Source of the DNA: Aurantiacibacter sp. MUD61
GTDB lineage: Bacteria > Pseudomonadota > Alphaproteobacteria > Sphingomonadales > Sphingomonadaceae
NCBI RefSeq assembly: GCF_027912455.1
Contig: NZ_CP115446.1
Span: 2,193,501 to 2,257,500, forward strand
Length of the DNA: 64,000 bases
Direction: 5' to 3'
Below are positions 1 to 8,692 of the stretch, piece by piece. The stretch's first letter is position 1, and each line of letters starts with the position of its first letter. Below the pieces are notes generated by a model. The model was not told where the DNA came from. It did no database searches and saw only the letters and a program-made list of their open reading frames with translations. The translations under genes and the position numbers were made by a program.

Positions 1-351
1 AAGGACAAGCTGGAGCTTTCGCTCGGCGGCATCCGCGACATGGGCGGCGTTCCGGACGTGATGTTCGTGATTGACGCTAACAAGGAAGATCTCGCGATCA
101 AGGAAGCCAACGTGCTTGGCATCCCCGTCGTCGCTGTGCTCGACACCAATGTCGATCCGGAAGGCATCGCTTTCCCGATCCCCGGCAATGACGATGCTTC
201 GCGCGCTGTCCGCCTGTATTGCGACGCGGTCGCCCAGGCTGCGATGAGCGGCAAGGGTGAAGGCGTTGTGGATTCGGGTGCCGATATCGGTGCCATGGAC
301 ACGCCGCCGGCAGAAGCTGCTGCTGAAGAAGCTCCGAAGGCAGACGCCTGA
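1..351 (+). CDS. rpsB: 30S ribosomal protein S2, C-terminal part (5' end outside window)
   Basis: The window opens inside this gene. The frame is open from base 1 and ends at TGA 349-351, leaving the last 116 codons. The stretch [12 protein letters not shown] followed by [17 protein letters not shown] is typical of bacterial S2, a small-subunit protein added late in assembly and needed for S1 docking. The C-terminus is an Ala/Glu-rich acidic tail of about 35 residues, common in alphaproteobacterial S2. A hairpin and then tsf follow, the near-universal rpsB-tsf order. The start codon and any S2 autoregulatory leader lie upstream of the window. Confidence 0.97.
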   Translation, partial: KDKLELSLGGIRDMGGVPDVMFVIDANKEDLAIKEANVLGIPVVAVLDTNVDPEGIAFPIPGNDDASRAVRLYCDAVAQAAMSGKGEGVVDSGADIGAMDTPPAEAAAEEAPKADA

Positions 352-396
352 TCGCGTGAGCGGCACTGTCGCTCATACGTCAAAATTTGCGATTAC

Positions 397-437
397 GGCG
401 CCGCCCCAGGCTGCTCTTGGAGCATCGGGGCGGCGCC
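397..437 (+). terminator. GC-rich hairpin between rpsB and tsf (attenuator-like)
   Basis: A perfect 11-bp stem pairs 397-407 with 427-437 around a 19-nt loop. Only two T residues follow directly, so it is a poor intrinsic terminator. It may instead pause transcription or stabilise the rpsB 3' end, changing the S2:EF-Ts ratio. The stem is visible in the sequence; its role is inferred. Confidence 0.5.
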
Positions 438-464
438 CTTAATTCCATAAGAAGGATCAAAACC

Positions 465-1391
465 ATGGCTGCATTTTCCGCATCCGACGTGAAAGCCCTG
501 CGCGAGAAGACCGGCGCGGGCATGATGGACGCCAAGAAGGCGCTCGAAGAAGCAAACGGCGACATCGAAGCTGCCGTTGACGCTCTGCGCGCCAAGGGCC
601 TCGCCACCGCACAGAAGAAGTCGAGCCGCACCGCTGCGGAAGGCCTCGTTGGCGTTGCCGTCGAAGGCACCAAGGGCGTTGCCGTCGAAGTGAACTCGGA
701 AACCGACTTCGTCGCCAAGAACGACAAGTTCCAGGATTTCGTGCGCAAGACCACCGAAGCCGCGCTCAACGTGGACGGCGACGATGTCGAAGCGCTGAAG
801 GCTGCTTCGTACCCCGACGGCGGTACGGTTGCTGACAAACTGACCGACAATGTTGCGACCATCGGTGAAAACCAGCAGGTCCGCCGCATGAAGACCGTTT
901 CGGTCGAAAACGGCGTTGTCGTGCCCTACATGCACAATGCTGCTGCACCGAACCTCGGCAAGATCGGCGTGCTCGTTGCGCTTGAGTCGACTGCTGATGC
1001 CGCTGTCCTCGAAGGCCTCGGCAAGCAGCTCGCCATGCATATCGCAGCGGCATTCCCGCAGGCTCTGACTGCTGAAGAACTCGATGCTGAAGTGATCGAG
1101 CGTGAGCGCAAGGTCGCTGCCGAAAAGGCTGCCGAAAGCGGCAAGCCTGCTGAAGTGCAGGAAAAGATGGTCGACGGCGCGATCAAGAAATACGCCAAGG
1201 AAAACGCCCTGCTGAGCCAGGTGTTCGTGATGGACAACAAGACCCCCATCGCAGACGTCGTTGCCAAGGCTGGCAAGGACGCCGGCACCGAAATCGTGCT
1301 GAAGGACTATGTCCGCTTCCAGCTCGGTGAAGGCATCGAAAAGGAAGAAAGCGATTTCGCAGCGGAAGTGGCTGCTGCCGTCGGCGGCTGA
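465..1391 (+). CDS. tsf: Elongation factor Ts
   Basis: EF-Ts is the guanine nucleotide exchange factor that recycles EF-Tu-GDP. The 308-residue protein has the normal family length. It starts [19 protein letters not shown] (N-terminal UBA-like domain), carries the EF-Tu contact region with SETDFVAKN near residue 80, and has the repeated core subdomains behind it. I chose ATG 465 because it restores the canonical N-terminus and lies behind an AAGAAGGA ribosome binding site at 449-456; a longer in-frame extension upstream would run into the rpsB-tsf hairpin. A strong terminator follows, so tsf ends the rpsB-tsf unit. Confidence 0.97.
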   Translation: MAAFSASDVKALREKTGAGMMDAKKALEEANGDIEAAVDALRAKGLATAQKKSSRTAAEGLVGVAVEGTKGVAVEVNSETDFVAKNDKFQDFVRKTTEAALNVDGDDVEALKAASYPDGGTVADKLTDNVATIGENQQVRRMKTVSVENGVVVPYMHNAAAPNLGKIGVLVALESTADAAVLEGLGKQLAMHIAAAFPQALTAEELDAEVIERERKVAAEKAAESGKPAEVQEKMVDGAIKKYAKENALLSQVFVMDNKTPIADVVAKAGKDAGTEIVLKDYVRFQLGEGIEKEESDFAAEVAAAVGG

Positions 1392-1417
1392 GTCAGGCCT
1401 CGAATCCGACGAGAATG

Positions 1418-1448
1418 GGCCGCCGAAGTTCGCTTCGGCGGCCTTTTT
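1418..1448 (+). terminator. Rho-independent terminator after tsf
   Basis: A perfect 10-bp stem (1418-1427 with 1434-1443) encloses a 6-nt loop and is followed at once by five T residues (1444-1448). It lies 27 bases after the tsf stop, so it should separate the rpsB-tsf transcript from the DUF1963-like gene. Confidence 0.9.
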
Positions 1449-1672
1449 CGTGCCCGCTGCGCCGGTCGAAAGTGAAACACAGCAAAGCTGACACAGATGA
1501 GCGCTGCTGGAACCTGATGATGCCCCACCACGATTTGAAAGAGCCGTTGCGAGGCTAACGGGCGGTCTACATGATCGATGCGCGTTACCGGGACAAGGTG
1601 CTTTTGGAGCGGGAATTAACCACGACGTAAATAATCCGCGGCACTGCAGTGTTCTTTTCTAGAGACCCGCTC

Positions 1673-3448
1673 ATGCCGACATCATCTCCGATTTTCCTGA
1701 AGCCGCGAATTGAACCCCTCCAGCCCGCCACCGCGATCGGTTGGATCGGAGGGGCGGCCTATGTGCCGAAAAGCTTCACATATCCCACAAATCAGGGTGC
1801 CGATTACCAATTCCTTTTCCAGGTGAATTGCGAGCGACTGCCGGACAGTGCGTGGTCCGGTCTCGGGCCGCGGAAGGGGTGGCTCGCAGTGTTCATGTCT
1901 ACCATCGACGAATTTGACATACAGCTGCGACATATATCCGATCCCGAAATCGTGATGGCCAGGCCCGATGCGTGGAGCCGCATTACGGATTCCCTGGCGT
2001 CTTTCGAAGACAAGCATGCGGTCCACCTCTCAGCTCCGACAGGTTGGCCACTGTGTATAGATCCGCAGTTGGAGCGTCCTGCACAAACACTGCAAGCGAC
2101 CTCCACCAAAGATCAATTCCCCATCGGCAATCCTGCCAACCATCCACTGGATTGGGCCACCCACATTCTGTTGCTGGAAGAAGTGGTCCGGGCGTTGGAC
2201 GATCGCGTTGAAGGATATGAAGTTGCAGCCCGGCAGCGATCTGCACAATCCAAGCCACCGTCCGAAAGACTGGTGCAGCTTCTCGAAGAGAAGAAGTTAA
2301 TTGCGCAGAAGCTTCTCGCTTTCGCGGAACGCAGGTCGCGCTGGCGCCAGTTTTCCACCCGAGCTTGGCTGCGGCGCAGAGCCAAGCTGATCCGCAGCCG
2401 TGTGCTGACCGACGAATGGATAATGGAGAAGGATCAAGGGTTCCATCAGGTGTTAGACCTGACTTTCATCGAACAGGCCAATAACCTTGGGTCGGGATCG
2501 TCTCGGCCAGGGGCTGGGGGCAAAAAGCTTTCGTCCCCGATGTTTCCGGAAACTTCTAAGGAGGGAGCCAGGCATGCTGCAATTCTCGAAAATGCACGGG
2601 AAATCGCAGCAATGTTGCAAGATCTGCCCGAGGTTCCACTTGCAGTGAAGCGTTCCGGTATGCCGGATTACGCTGCCTGGGCCAATTTTCGATCAATCCA
2701 CCCGCAACGCTGGAGCGAGATGACACAGCGAATTCTCGCCGTTCGCGCGGAATTCTACGCTTTCTGGCTCGATAATCGTTTGCAGGTCGATCAGGCCATG
2801 CGCGGCTACAGAAAGTTTGCTGTCCCGGAAAGTTGGGATGAAGCTATGAAGATGCAGCATTCCACCATCTCCTGGGTCGATGAGCAGTTTGCTCAATTGG
2901 CAATGGGCGTGAGTGCCGAGGATAAGGCTTTCATACGGGAGCGCGGGGCGATCGCGCGTCTTGCCGCAGAGACTGCGTCGATGGTTCGAGCCGAGCTCGA
3001 GCGTGCAAAGGTTGCCGCCAGGAACGAGCCGTATTCGAGCGACGCGCACGAGACGTTGTTCCGAGCGATCGACAAGGCAGTCGATGCAGGACAAATGTCC
3101 AACTCATGGCATATCAATTACCAGGTCATCCGCTCGAATGCTGCAAAAGGGCTGTTCTCCGCTGGCAATCTGACCGCACCGAGAATTGTCGTCGACAACT
3201 TACGGGACCGGTGGGAACAAGAAGCGGGACCTGCAGTCGTCCAACTCGGCGGGAAGCCGCGCGGAAACAGCTACGAGTATCGCGAAGACGGGGAAGATGC
3301 CGTCATGCTGTTCCAGATCCCGAGCAATCACCTCACGAGGCTGACGCTTTCGGATAGTAGGGATATCGTCGTTTCAATCACAGCCGACGACTTGCGAAAC
3401 GGACGGTTCGAGAGAGCAAAGGGCGGTATTCCAAGCTGGGATTTTTGA
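1673..3448 (+). CDS. DUF1963/YwqG-like protein with long helical insertion, function unknown
   Basis: A 591-residue protein without signal peptide or membrane segments. The first 80 residues (SKIGGxAY-like GGAAYVPKSFTYP, then YQFLFQVNCERLP and GPRKGWLAVFMS) resemble the DUF1963/YwqG fold. The last 60 residues (AVMLFQIPSNHLTRLTLSD, then DIVVSITADDLRNGRFERA) resemble the end of the same domain. Between them lie about 440 residues, largely charged and helical, that I do not recognise. ATG 1673 was preferred over GTG 1649 because the upstream codons add nothing conserved; neither has a strong ribosome binding site. It interrupts the usual tsf-pyrH adjacency, behind its own terminator, and its codons look less GC-biased than its neighbours', which suggests acquisition. 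The family assignment is tentative. Confidence 0.6.
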   Translation: MPTSSPIFLKPRIEPLQPATAIGWIGGAAYVPKSFTYPTNQGADYQFLFQVNCERLPDSAWSGLGPRKGWLAVFMSTIDEFDIQLRHISDPEIVMARPDAWSRITDSLASFEDKHAVHLSAPTGWPLCIDPQLERPAQTLQATSTKDQFPIGNPANHPLDWATHILLLEEVVRALDDRVEGYEVAARQRSAQSKPPSERLVQLLEEKKLIAQKLLAFAERRSRWRQFSTRAWLRRRAKLIRSRVLTDEWIMEKDQGFHQVLDLTFIEQANNLGSGSSRPGAGGKKLSSPMFPETSKEGARHAAILENAREIAAMLQDLPEVPLAVKRSGMPDYAAWANFRSIHPQRWSEMTQRILAVRAEFYAFWLDNRLQVDQAMRGYRKFAVPESWDEAMKMQHSTISWVDEQFAQLAMGVSAEDKAFIRERGAIARLAAETASMVRAELERAKVAARNEPYSSDAHETLFRAIDKAVDAGQMSNSWHINYQVIRSNAAKGLFSAGNLTAPRIVVDNLRDRWEQEAGPAVVQLGGKPRGNSYEYREDGEDAVMLFQIPSNHLTRLTLSDSRDIVVSITADDLRNGRFERAKGGIPSWDF

Positions 3449-3527
3449 TTGGCGGCGCTACACTTGGCAATAGCAGCGATGCACTCTAAAGCCGCGCAAA
3501 CGCCCGATTGAGAGGACATTCCGAAAC

Positions 3528-4250
3528 ATGCTGCTACCCGACACCAAGCGTATCCTGCTGAAGCTTTCGGGCGAGGTGTTGATGGGGGAGCAGGAATTCG
3601 GGATCGACCCCTCTTATGTCATGCGCCTCGCGGAAGAGGTAAAGGCGGCGAAGGAAACGGGCCTCGAGATCTGCCTCGTCATCGGCGGCGGCAATATTTT
3701 CCGCGGAATGGCCGGCGCAGCGCAGGGCATGGACCGGGCGCAGGCCGATTACATGGGCATGCTCGCCACGGTGATGAACGCGCTGGCGATGCAGAGCGCG
3801 CTCGAACAACTGGGCGTCGATACCCGCGTGCAGAGCGCCATCCAGATGGACCAGGTGTGTGAGCCGGTGATCCGTCGCCGCGCAGAACGCCATCTTGAAA
3901 AGGGCCGCATCGTGATTTTTGCCGCCGGTGTTGGCGCGCCGTATTTTACCACCGATTCCGGCGCTGCCCTGCGTGCTGCGGAAATGCGCTGCGACGCCCT
4001 GCTCAAGGGCACCAGCGTGGACGGGGTCTATGACAGCGATCCCAAGCGCAACCCCGATGCGACCCGTTTCGATACCGTCAGCTATGATCAGGTGCTGGCG
4101 AGCAACCTTAAAGTTATGGATGCCTCCGCCGTGGCATTGTGCCGCGACAACAATATCCCCATCGTGGTCTTCTCGATCCGCGAGCGGGGCAATGTTGCGC
4201 GCGTGCTGGCGGGTGAAGGCGTGCAGACCATTGTGAAAGAGGACCAGTAA
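3528..4250 (+). CDS. pyrH: UMP kinase (uridylate kinase)
   Basis: PyrH phosphorylates UMP to UDP with ATP in pyrimidine nucleotide synthesis. The 240-residue protein has the amino acid kinase fold: N-terminal [11 protein letters not shown], the glycine-rich [10 protein letters not shown] loop near residue 55, and the [11 protein letters not shown] segment near residue 145 for nucleotide binding. [13 protein letters not shown] is also characteristic. The start ATG gives the standard length. Four bases after its stop begins frr, the usual pyrH-frr arrangement; uppS and cdsA follow closely, so the five genes are probably one transcript. Confidence 0.97.
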   Translation: MLLPDTKRILLKLSGEVLMGEQEFGIDPSYVMRLAEEVKAAKETGLEICLVIGGGNIFRGMAGAAQGMDRAQADYMGMLATVMNALAMQSALEQLGVDTRVQSAIQMDQVCEPVIRRRAERHLEKGRIVIFAAGVGAPYFTTDSGAALRAAEMRCDALLKGTSVDGVYDSDPKRNPDATRFDTVSYDQVLASNLKVMDASAVALCRDNNIPIVVFSIRERGNVARVLAGEGVQTIVKEDQ

Positions 4251-4253
4251 GCG

Positions 4254-4808
4254 ATGAAATACGACAAGAGCGACATCGAGCGCCGCATGGATGGCGCCGT
4301 CGAAAGCCTGAAGGGTGACCTTTCGGGCCTGCGCACGGGCCGCGCGAATACCGCGCTGCTCGATCCGGTCGTGGTTGAAGTTTACGGCGCGATGATGCCG
4401 CTCAGCCAGGTGGCTACGGTTTCCGCCCCTGAAGCGCGCATGCTCAGCGTGCAGGTGTGGGATAAGGGCAATGTCTCCGCAGTGGAGAAGGGCATCAGCA
4501 AGGCCAACCTCGGCCTCAACCCGATGTCAGATGGCCAGACCATCCGCCTTCCCATGCCGGACCTCAATGAAGAGCGACGCAAGGAACTGGCGAAGCTCGC
4601 GGGCGAATATGGCGAGAAGGCGAAAGTCGCCATCCGCAATGTCCGCCGTGACGGCATGGAAGCGCTGAAGGAAGACGAGAAAAAGAAAGAAATCTCCGAA
4701 GACGATCGCAAGCGTCTGGAGGACGAAGTGCAGAAGGCGACCGATTCCCACGTTTCCGATGTCGATGACGCCGTCGAAAAGAAGATCCAGGAAATCCTGA
4801 CGCAGTAA
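4254..4808 (+). CDS. frr: Ribosome recycling factor
   Basis: RRF splits post-termination ribosomes together with EF-G. The 184-residue length is exact for the family. The long-helix domain carries [22 protein letters not shown] and the C-terminal helices carry RRDGMEALK and [19 protein letters not shown]. It begins 3 bases after the pyrH stop, so translation is probably coupled, and uppS follows after 19 bases. Confidence 0.97.
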   Translation: MKYDKSDIERRMDGAVESLKGDLSGLRTGRANTALLDPVVVEVYGAMMPLSQVATVSAPEARMLSVQVWDKGNVSAVEKGISKANLGLNPMSDGQTIRLPMPDLNEERRKELAKLAGEYGEKAKVAIRNVRRDGMEALKEDEKKKEISEDDRKRLEDEVQKATDSHVSDVDDAVEKKIQEILTQ

Positions 4809-4827
4809 GCGCCAGAGCCTGTTAGCC

Positions 4828-5508
4828 GTGCCTTCAGAAAACTACCCCCGCCATGTCGCCATTATCATGGACGGCAATGGCCGCTGGGCGAAGAAGCGCG
4901 GCCTGCCGCGTGCGCTCGGCCACAAGGCGGGCGGGGATGCTGTGAAGCGGGCGGTGCAGGCGGCCGAAACGCTGGGGCTGGAATGCCTGACGCTTTACGC
5001 GTTCTCATCCGAGAACTGGAAGCGTGAGGAAGAGGAAATCTCCGACCTGATGAACCTGATGCGCAGGTTTATCGAGGCCAACCTCAAGGACATGATCGAA
5101 CGCCGTGTGCGGCTGAAAATCATTGGCGATTACAAGGCTTTCGCGCCCGATATTGTCGCCAAACTTGAAGATGCACTGGAGCGGACGAAGGATGGCGACC
5201 GGATACTCGCAGTGGCGCTGAATTACGGCGCGCAGCAGGAAATCGCCCGTGCTGCCCGGCTGGCGGCTGAAGAGGGCTCGATCGAGCCTGAAAGCATTGA
5301 GAAGCACCTCTACACCGCCGATTTGCCGCCTCTCGATCTGCTGATCCGAACCAGCGGCGAAGTGCGCCTGTCCAATTTCCTGCTGTGGCAATCGGCCTAT
5401 GCGGAAATGCTGTTCATGGACCTGCTCTGGCCCGATTTCGACGAGGAATGCCTGCGCGACGCCTGCGAGACTTTTGCCACACGGGAGCGCCGCTATGGAG
5501 GGCGATAA
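4828..5508 (+). CDS. uppS: Undecaprenyl diphosphate synthase (cis-prenyltransferase)
   Basis: UppS condenses isopentenyl diphosphate units on farnesyl diphosphate to make the C55 lipid carrier for peptidoglycan and other polymers. The 226-residue protein has the catalytic [13 protein letters not shown] motif at residues 12-24, then [10 protein letters not shown] and, near residue 180, [15 protein letters not shown] with the IPP-binding arginines. The start is GTG 4828; no ATG gives the standard N-terminus. Its last 14 bases overlap the cdsA start, pointing to coupled expression of lipid carrier and phospholipid precursor enzymes. Confidence 0.95.
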   Translation: MPSENYPRHVAIIMDGNGRWAKKRGLPRALGHKAGGDAVKRAVQAAETLGLECLTLYAFSSENWKREEEEISDLMNLMRRFIEANLKDMIERRVRLKIIGDYKAFAPDIVAKLEDALERTKDGDRILAVALNYGAQQEIARAARLAAEEGSIEPESIEKHLYTADLPPLDLLIRTSGEVRLSNFLLWQSAYAEMLFMDLLWPDFDEECLRDACETFATRERRYGGR

Positions 5509-6232
5509 TCTGGAGCCTACCGAGCGCAAGCGCGACCGGTTGAGGCGCCTTGCCACCGTACCGCTTTCGGTGCGCACCAGCGACTTGCCAAAGCGTGCGG
5601 CGAGTGCGCTGGTCATGGTGGCGATTGCCGGTACGGCGCTTTGGTTGGGGGGGCTTTGGTGGAAGCTGTTTGTTGGTTTTATTGCTGGTGTCGGCATCGT
5701 TGAACTTCGTGGGATCGCGCGTCGCATTAGTAGAAATCTATGGCGGCAGCTTGTCATCCTGATGGCTGGTGCGATCTATATCGGGTTCGCGATAAGCGCA
5801 CTGTTCAATCTACCCAAGGAAGTTGTGCTGGGCGTGGTCGCCATTGTCATCGCGACCGATACGGGTGCCTATTTCTCGGGCCGGGCGATTGGCGGCCCCA
5901 AGATCGCGCCGAGCATCAGCCCGTCCAAGACATGGGCTGGCCTCGCAGGCGGAGCGACGGCCGCGGCGCTTGTATCGCTGGCCTTCTTCTATTCGAATGT
6001 CGGAGAGCGGGCGTTCTCGCTCATGGGATTGGCGGCACTGGGCATCGGCGCGGTGCTCGCCGTCGTGGCACAGGCGGGCGACTTTCTTGAAAGCTATTTG
6101 AAACGCCGCGCGGCGGTGAAGGATTCGGGCAATCTCATTCCCGGCCATGGCGGCGTGCTGGACCGTGTGGACGGCATGCTGCCGGTTGCCATTGTCGCCG
6201 CACTTTTGTGGTATAACGTGCATCCGTCATGA
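5495..6232 (+). CDS. cdsA: Phosphatidate cytidylyltransferase (CDP-diacylglycerol synthase)
   Basis: CdsA makes CDP-diacylglycerol from phosphatidate and CTP, the precursor of all phospholipids; pgsA at 35.5 kb uses the product. The family signature is intact near the C-terminus: [20 protein letters not shown] followed by GVLDRVDG. The 245-residue protein is predicted to have six or so membrane helices and is a little shorter than the E. coli enzyme. ATG 5495 was chosen because it overlaps the uppS end by 14 bases; an upstream extension would only be antisense-like out-of-frame uppS sequence. Its stop overlaps the dxr start in ATGA. Confidence 0.95.
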   Translation: MEGDNLEPTERKRDRLRRLATVPLSVRTSDLPKRAASALVMVAIAGTALWLGGLWWKLFVGFIAGVGIVELRGIARRISRNLWRQLVILMAGAIYIGFAISALFNLPKEVVLGVVAIVIATDTGAYFSGRAIGGPKIAPSISPSKTWAGLAGGATAAALVSLAFFYSNVGERAFSLMGLAALGIGAVLAVVAQAGDFLESYLKRRAAVKDSGNLIPGHGGVLDRVDGMLPVAIVAALLWYNVHPS

Positions 6233-7383
6233 CCCGCAGCATTTCCATATTCGGGGCGACCGGCTCCATCGGCGACTCAACTCTCGACCTAATCCGCGGT
6301 GACCGGGACAAGTGGAAGGTCGTCGCACTGAGTGCCAATTGCTCGGCAGAAAAGCTGGCGAAGCTGGCGATCGAATTCGATGCCGAGATCGCTGTTGTCG
6401 GCGATGAAAATTGCCTCGCTGAACTGCGCGAACACCTGTCCGGCACTTCCATCGAAACTGCTGGCGGCGCGCAGGCGCTGGTCGAAGCGGCACGTCGTCC
6501 TGCCGACCTGACCGTCGCGGCGATCGTAGGCTGCGCAGGCCTTGCACCCACTATGGCATCGATTGAGCAGGGGAACACGGTCGCGCTCGCCAACAAGGAA
6601 GCGTTGGTCTCCGCAGGTGACGTCATGACGGCAAAGGTCGCCGAACACGGCACCACGCTGCTGCCCGTCGATTCGGAGCACAATGCGATTTTCCAGTGCC
6701 TCCAGGGCAACGATATCGATGACGTTCGCTGGATCACACTTACGGCCAGCGGCGGCCCTCTGCGCACCAAAACGCTGGCAGAACTGGACGCTGTCACCCC
6801 CGCGCAGGCCATCGCGCACCCCAATTGGGACATGGGCGCAAAGATCAGCGTCGATAGTGCGACCATGTTCAACAAGGGCCTTGAATTCATCGAGGCGCAT
6901 CACTTGTTTCCCGTCGGTCTCGACCGGCTGCGTATCATCGTCCACCCGCAGAGCGTCATCCACTCCATGGTCGAATACCGCGACGGATCGACGCTCGCGC
7001 AACTCGGGCCAAGCGATATGCGGGTGCCTATCGCATCTGCCCTCGCGCACCCGAAGCGCATGGACACGCACTGCAAGCCGCTCGACCTGGCAGCCATTGG
7101 GGAGCTGACCTTTTTTGCGCCCGATGAAGAGCGTTTTCCCTCCACCAAGCTGGCGCGCGAGGCTGTTTACGCAGGTGGAGGGGCGCCCGCTGTCCTGAAT
7201 GCCGCGAATGAAGTCGCGGTGGCGGCTTTCCTTGACGGTCAGATCAGGTTCACCCAAATTTCGGCAATAGTGGCCAGAACTCTCGAAAAATACGCTCCAG
7301 AAGCGCCTCAGGATCTCGATGCCGTTCTGGCTGTCGATGCCGAAGCGCGGATGCGTGCGAAAGATATGATGGAGCTTGCCTGA
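6229..7383 (+). CDS. dxr: 1-deoxy-D-xylulose 5-phosphate reductoisomerase
   Basis: Dxr converts DXP to 2-C-methyl-D-erythritol 4-phosphate, the committed step of the MEP isoprenoid pathway, supplying UppS and carotenoid or quinone synthesis. The 384 residues show the NADPH loop [12 protein letters not shown] at 6-17, [13 protein letters not shown], the metal and substrate motif [14 protein letters not shown] near 145, and [11 protein letters not shown] near 325. The start overlaps the cdsA stop by 4 bases (ATGA), and the rseP start lies inside its 3' end. The length is typical for the family. Confidence 0.97.
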   Translation: MTRSISIFGATGSIGDSTLDLIRGDRDKWKVVALSANCSAEKLAKLAIEFDAEIAVVGDENCLAELREHLSGTSIETAGGAQALVEAARRPADLTVAAIVGCAGLAPTMASIEQGNTVALANKEALVSAGDVMTAKVAEHGTTLLPVDSEHNAIFQCLQGNDIDDVRWITLTASGGPLRTKTLAELDAVTPAQAIAHPNWDMGAKISVDSATMFNKGLEFIEAHHLFPVGLDRLRIIVHPQSVIHSMVEYRDGSTLAQLGPSDMRVPIASALAHPKRMDTHCKPLDLAAIGELTFFAPDEERFPSTKLAREAVYAGGGAPAVLNAANEVAVAAFLDGQIRFTQISAIVARTLEKYAPEAPQDLDAVLAVDAEARMRAKDMMELA

Positions 7384-8509
7384 GTTGGAAATTACCTCGC
7401 TACCATGGTGGATGTATGCCGTCGGCTTCTTGCTGATGCTGGGGCCGTTGGTGGTCGTGCATGAGCTGGGTCACTATCTGGTCGGCCGGTATTTCGGCGT
7501 AGGGGCAGAGGCGTTTTCGGTCGGTTTTGGCAAGGAATTGGCCGGCTATACGGATAAGCGCGGCACGCGCTGGAAGCTTTCGGCCCTGCCTTTCGGTGGC
7601 TATGTCCAGTTCCGCGGCGACATGAACCCGGCGAGCATCCCCGATCCCGACAATCCGCCGCCGGCCGATGCTTTCCAGACGAAGCCGCTGTGGCAGAAAT
7701 CGCTGATCGTGGCGGCTGGTCCGGTGACCAACATTCTTGTCGCCATAGCGATTTTTGCGGCCTTTTTCATGGCCTTCGGTAAGCCGCTTGCCGCCGATCC
7801 GAGTCAGGAAAACTACATCGCCGCCATTTCCGAAGACTCGGGCGCTGAGGCTGCCGGGTTGGAAGTGGGCGACCGGATCGTCGCTATCGATGGCGAGGAA
7901 CTGGCCGATTTCCGCGATTTGCAGCGCACGGTCATGCTGTATCCCAGCCGCACATGGGACATTACGGTGGAGCGCGATGGCGGCGAAGTCATTCTGCCCG
8001 TCACCTCCCAGCCTTTCGAGATCACCGACGAATTCGGCAACACTTCGATTATCGGGCGATTGGGCGTCGAAACCCGTCCGACCGAGCGCGCGTTCGAGGA
8101 TGTCGGAGTTTTCGAATCCATCGGCCTGGCGACTGCCGAAACCTGGGATATGTTCGAATTGATCGTCCTCGGGATCAAGCAGATCATCGTCGGCGATCGC
8201 TCGGTCGACGAGCTGGGCGGACCGATTACCATTGCGAAAGTTTCGGGCGAACGCCTCAGCCTCGGATGGCTGGAATTCGTCAGCTTCGCCGCGCTGATCT
8301 CAATTAACTTGGCATTCATTAACCTCCTGCCAATCCCTGCACTCGACGGTGGGCATCTGGCGTTTTACGCGGTCGAGGCAATCCGCCGTCGTCCAGCCAG
8401 TCCCCGCAGTCAGGAGCTAGCGTTTCGCGCCGGCATCGCCGTAGTTTTGGCGTTGATGGTGTTTGTGACGTTGATTGATGTCGCCAAATTGCCGGTCTTC
8501 GGCAGCTAG
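7376..8509 (+). CDS. rseP: RseP-type site-2 intramembrane zinc protease
   Basis: This M50 protease cleaves membrane-anchored anti-sigma factors and leftover signal peptides within the membrane. The zinc motif HELGH is at residues 29-33 in the first membrane helix; the third ligand region NLLPIPALDGGH lies near residue 325. One PDZ domain sits at about 125-205, whereas E. coli RseP has two. The start appears to be TTG 7376, overlapping dxr by 8 bases; a second TTG at 7385 is possible. Position between dxr and bamA is conserved in proteobacteria and fits an envelope stress role. Confidence 0.93.
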   Translation: MPELEITSLPWWMYAVGFLLMLGPLVVVHELGHYLVGRYFGVGAEAFSVGFGKELAGYTDKRGTRWKLSALPFGGYVQFRGDMNPASIPDPDNPPPADAFQTKPLWQKSLIVAAGPVTNILVAIAIFAAFFMAFGKPLAADPSQENYIAAISEDSGAEAAGLEVGDRIVAIDGEELADFRDLQRTVMLYPSRTWDITVERDGGEVILPVTSQPFEITDEFGNTSIIGRLGVETRPTERAFEDVGVFESIGLATAETWDMFELIVLGIKQIIVGDRSVDELGGPITIAKVSGERLSLGWLEFVSFAALISINLAFINLLPIPALDGGHLAFYAVEAIRRRPASPRSQELAFRAGIAVVLALMVFVTLIDVAKLPVFGS

Positions 8510-8692
8510 GCGGGGAAAGGTGACAGTTTCAGCGTGAAATCCCGGATGGTCGCTTGATTGCCGTGCTGGCATCGGGCAAGGGCGCACTTCGCGCTATTGA
8601 CCCTTGAGAGACGACCGGGTTTTGGCCCACACGGGGGTTGGGCTTTACAGTCTGATCTTCAGGGCGCTGTTGTCGACTAGAGTGGACGGATA

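Noticed and set aside
1509..1534. GGAAC followed after 17 bases by CGAT in the tsf-DUF1963 gap
   Set aside because: One base of the EcfG -10 is wrong and the site lies more than 130 bases from the start codon.
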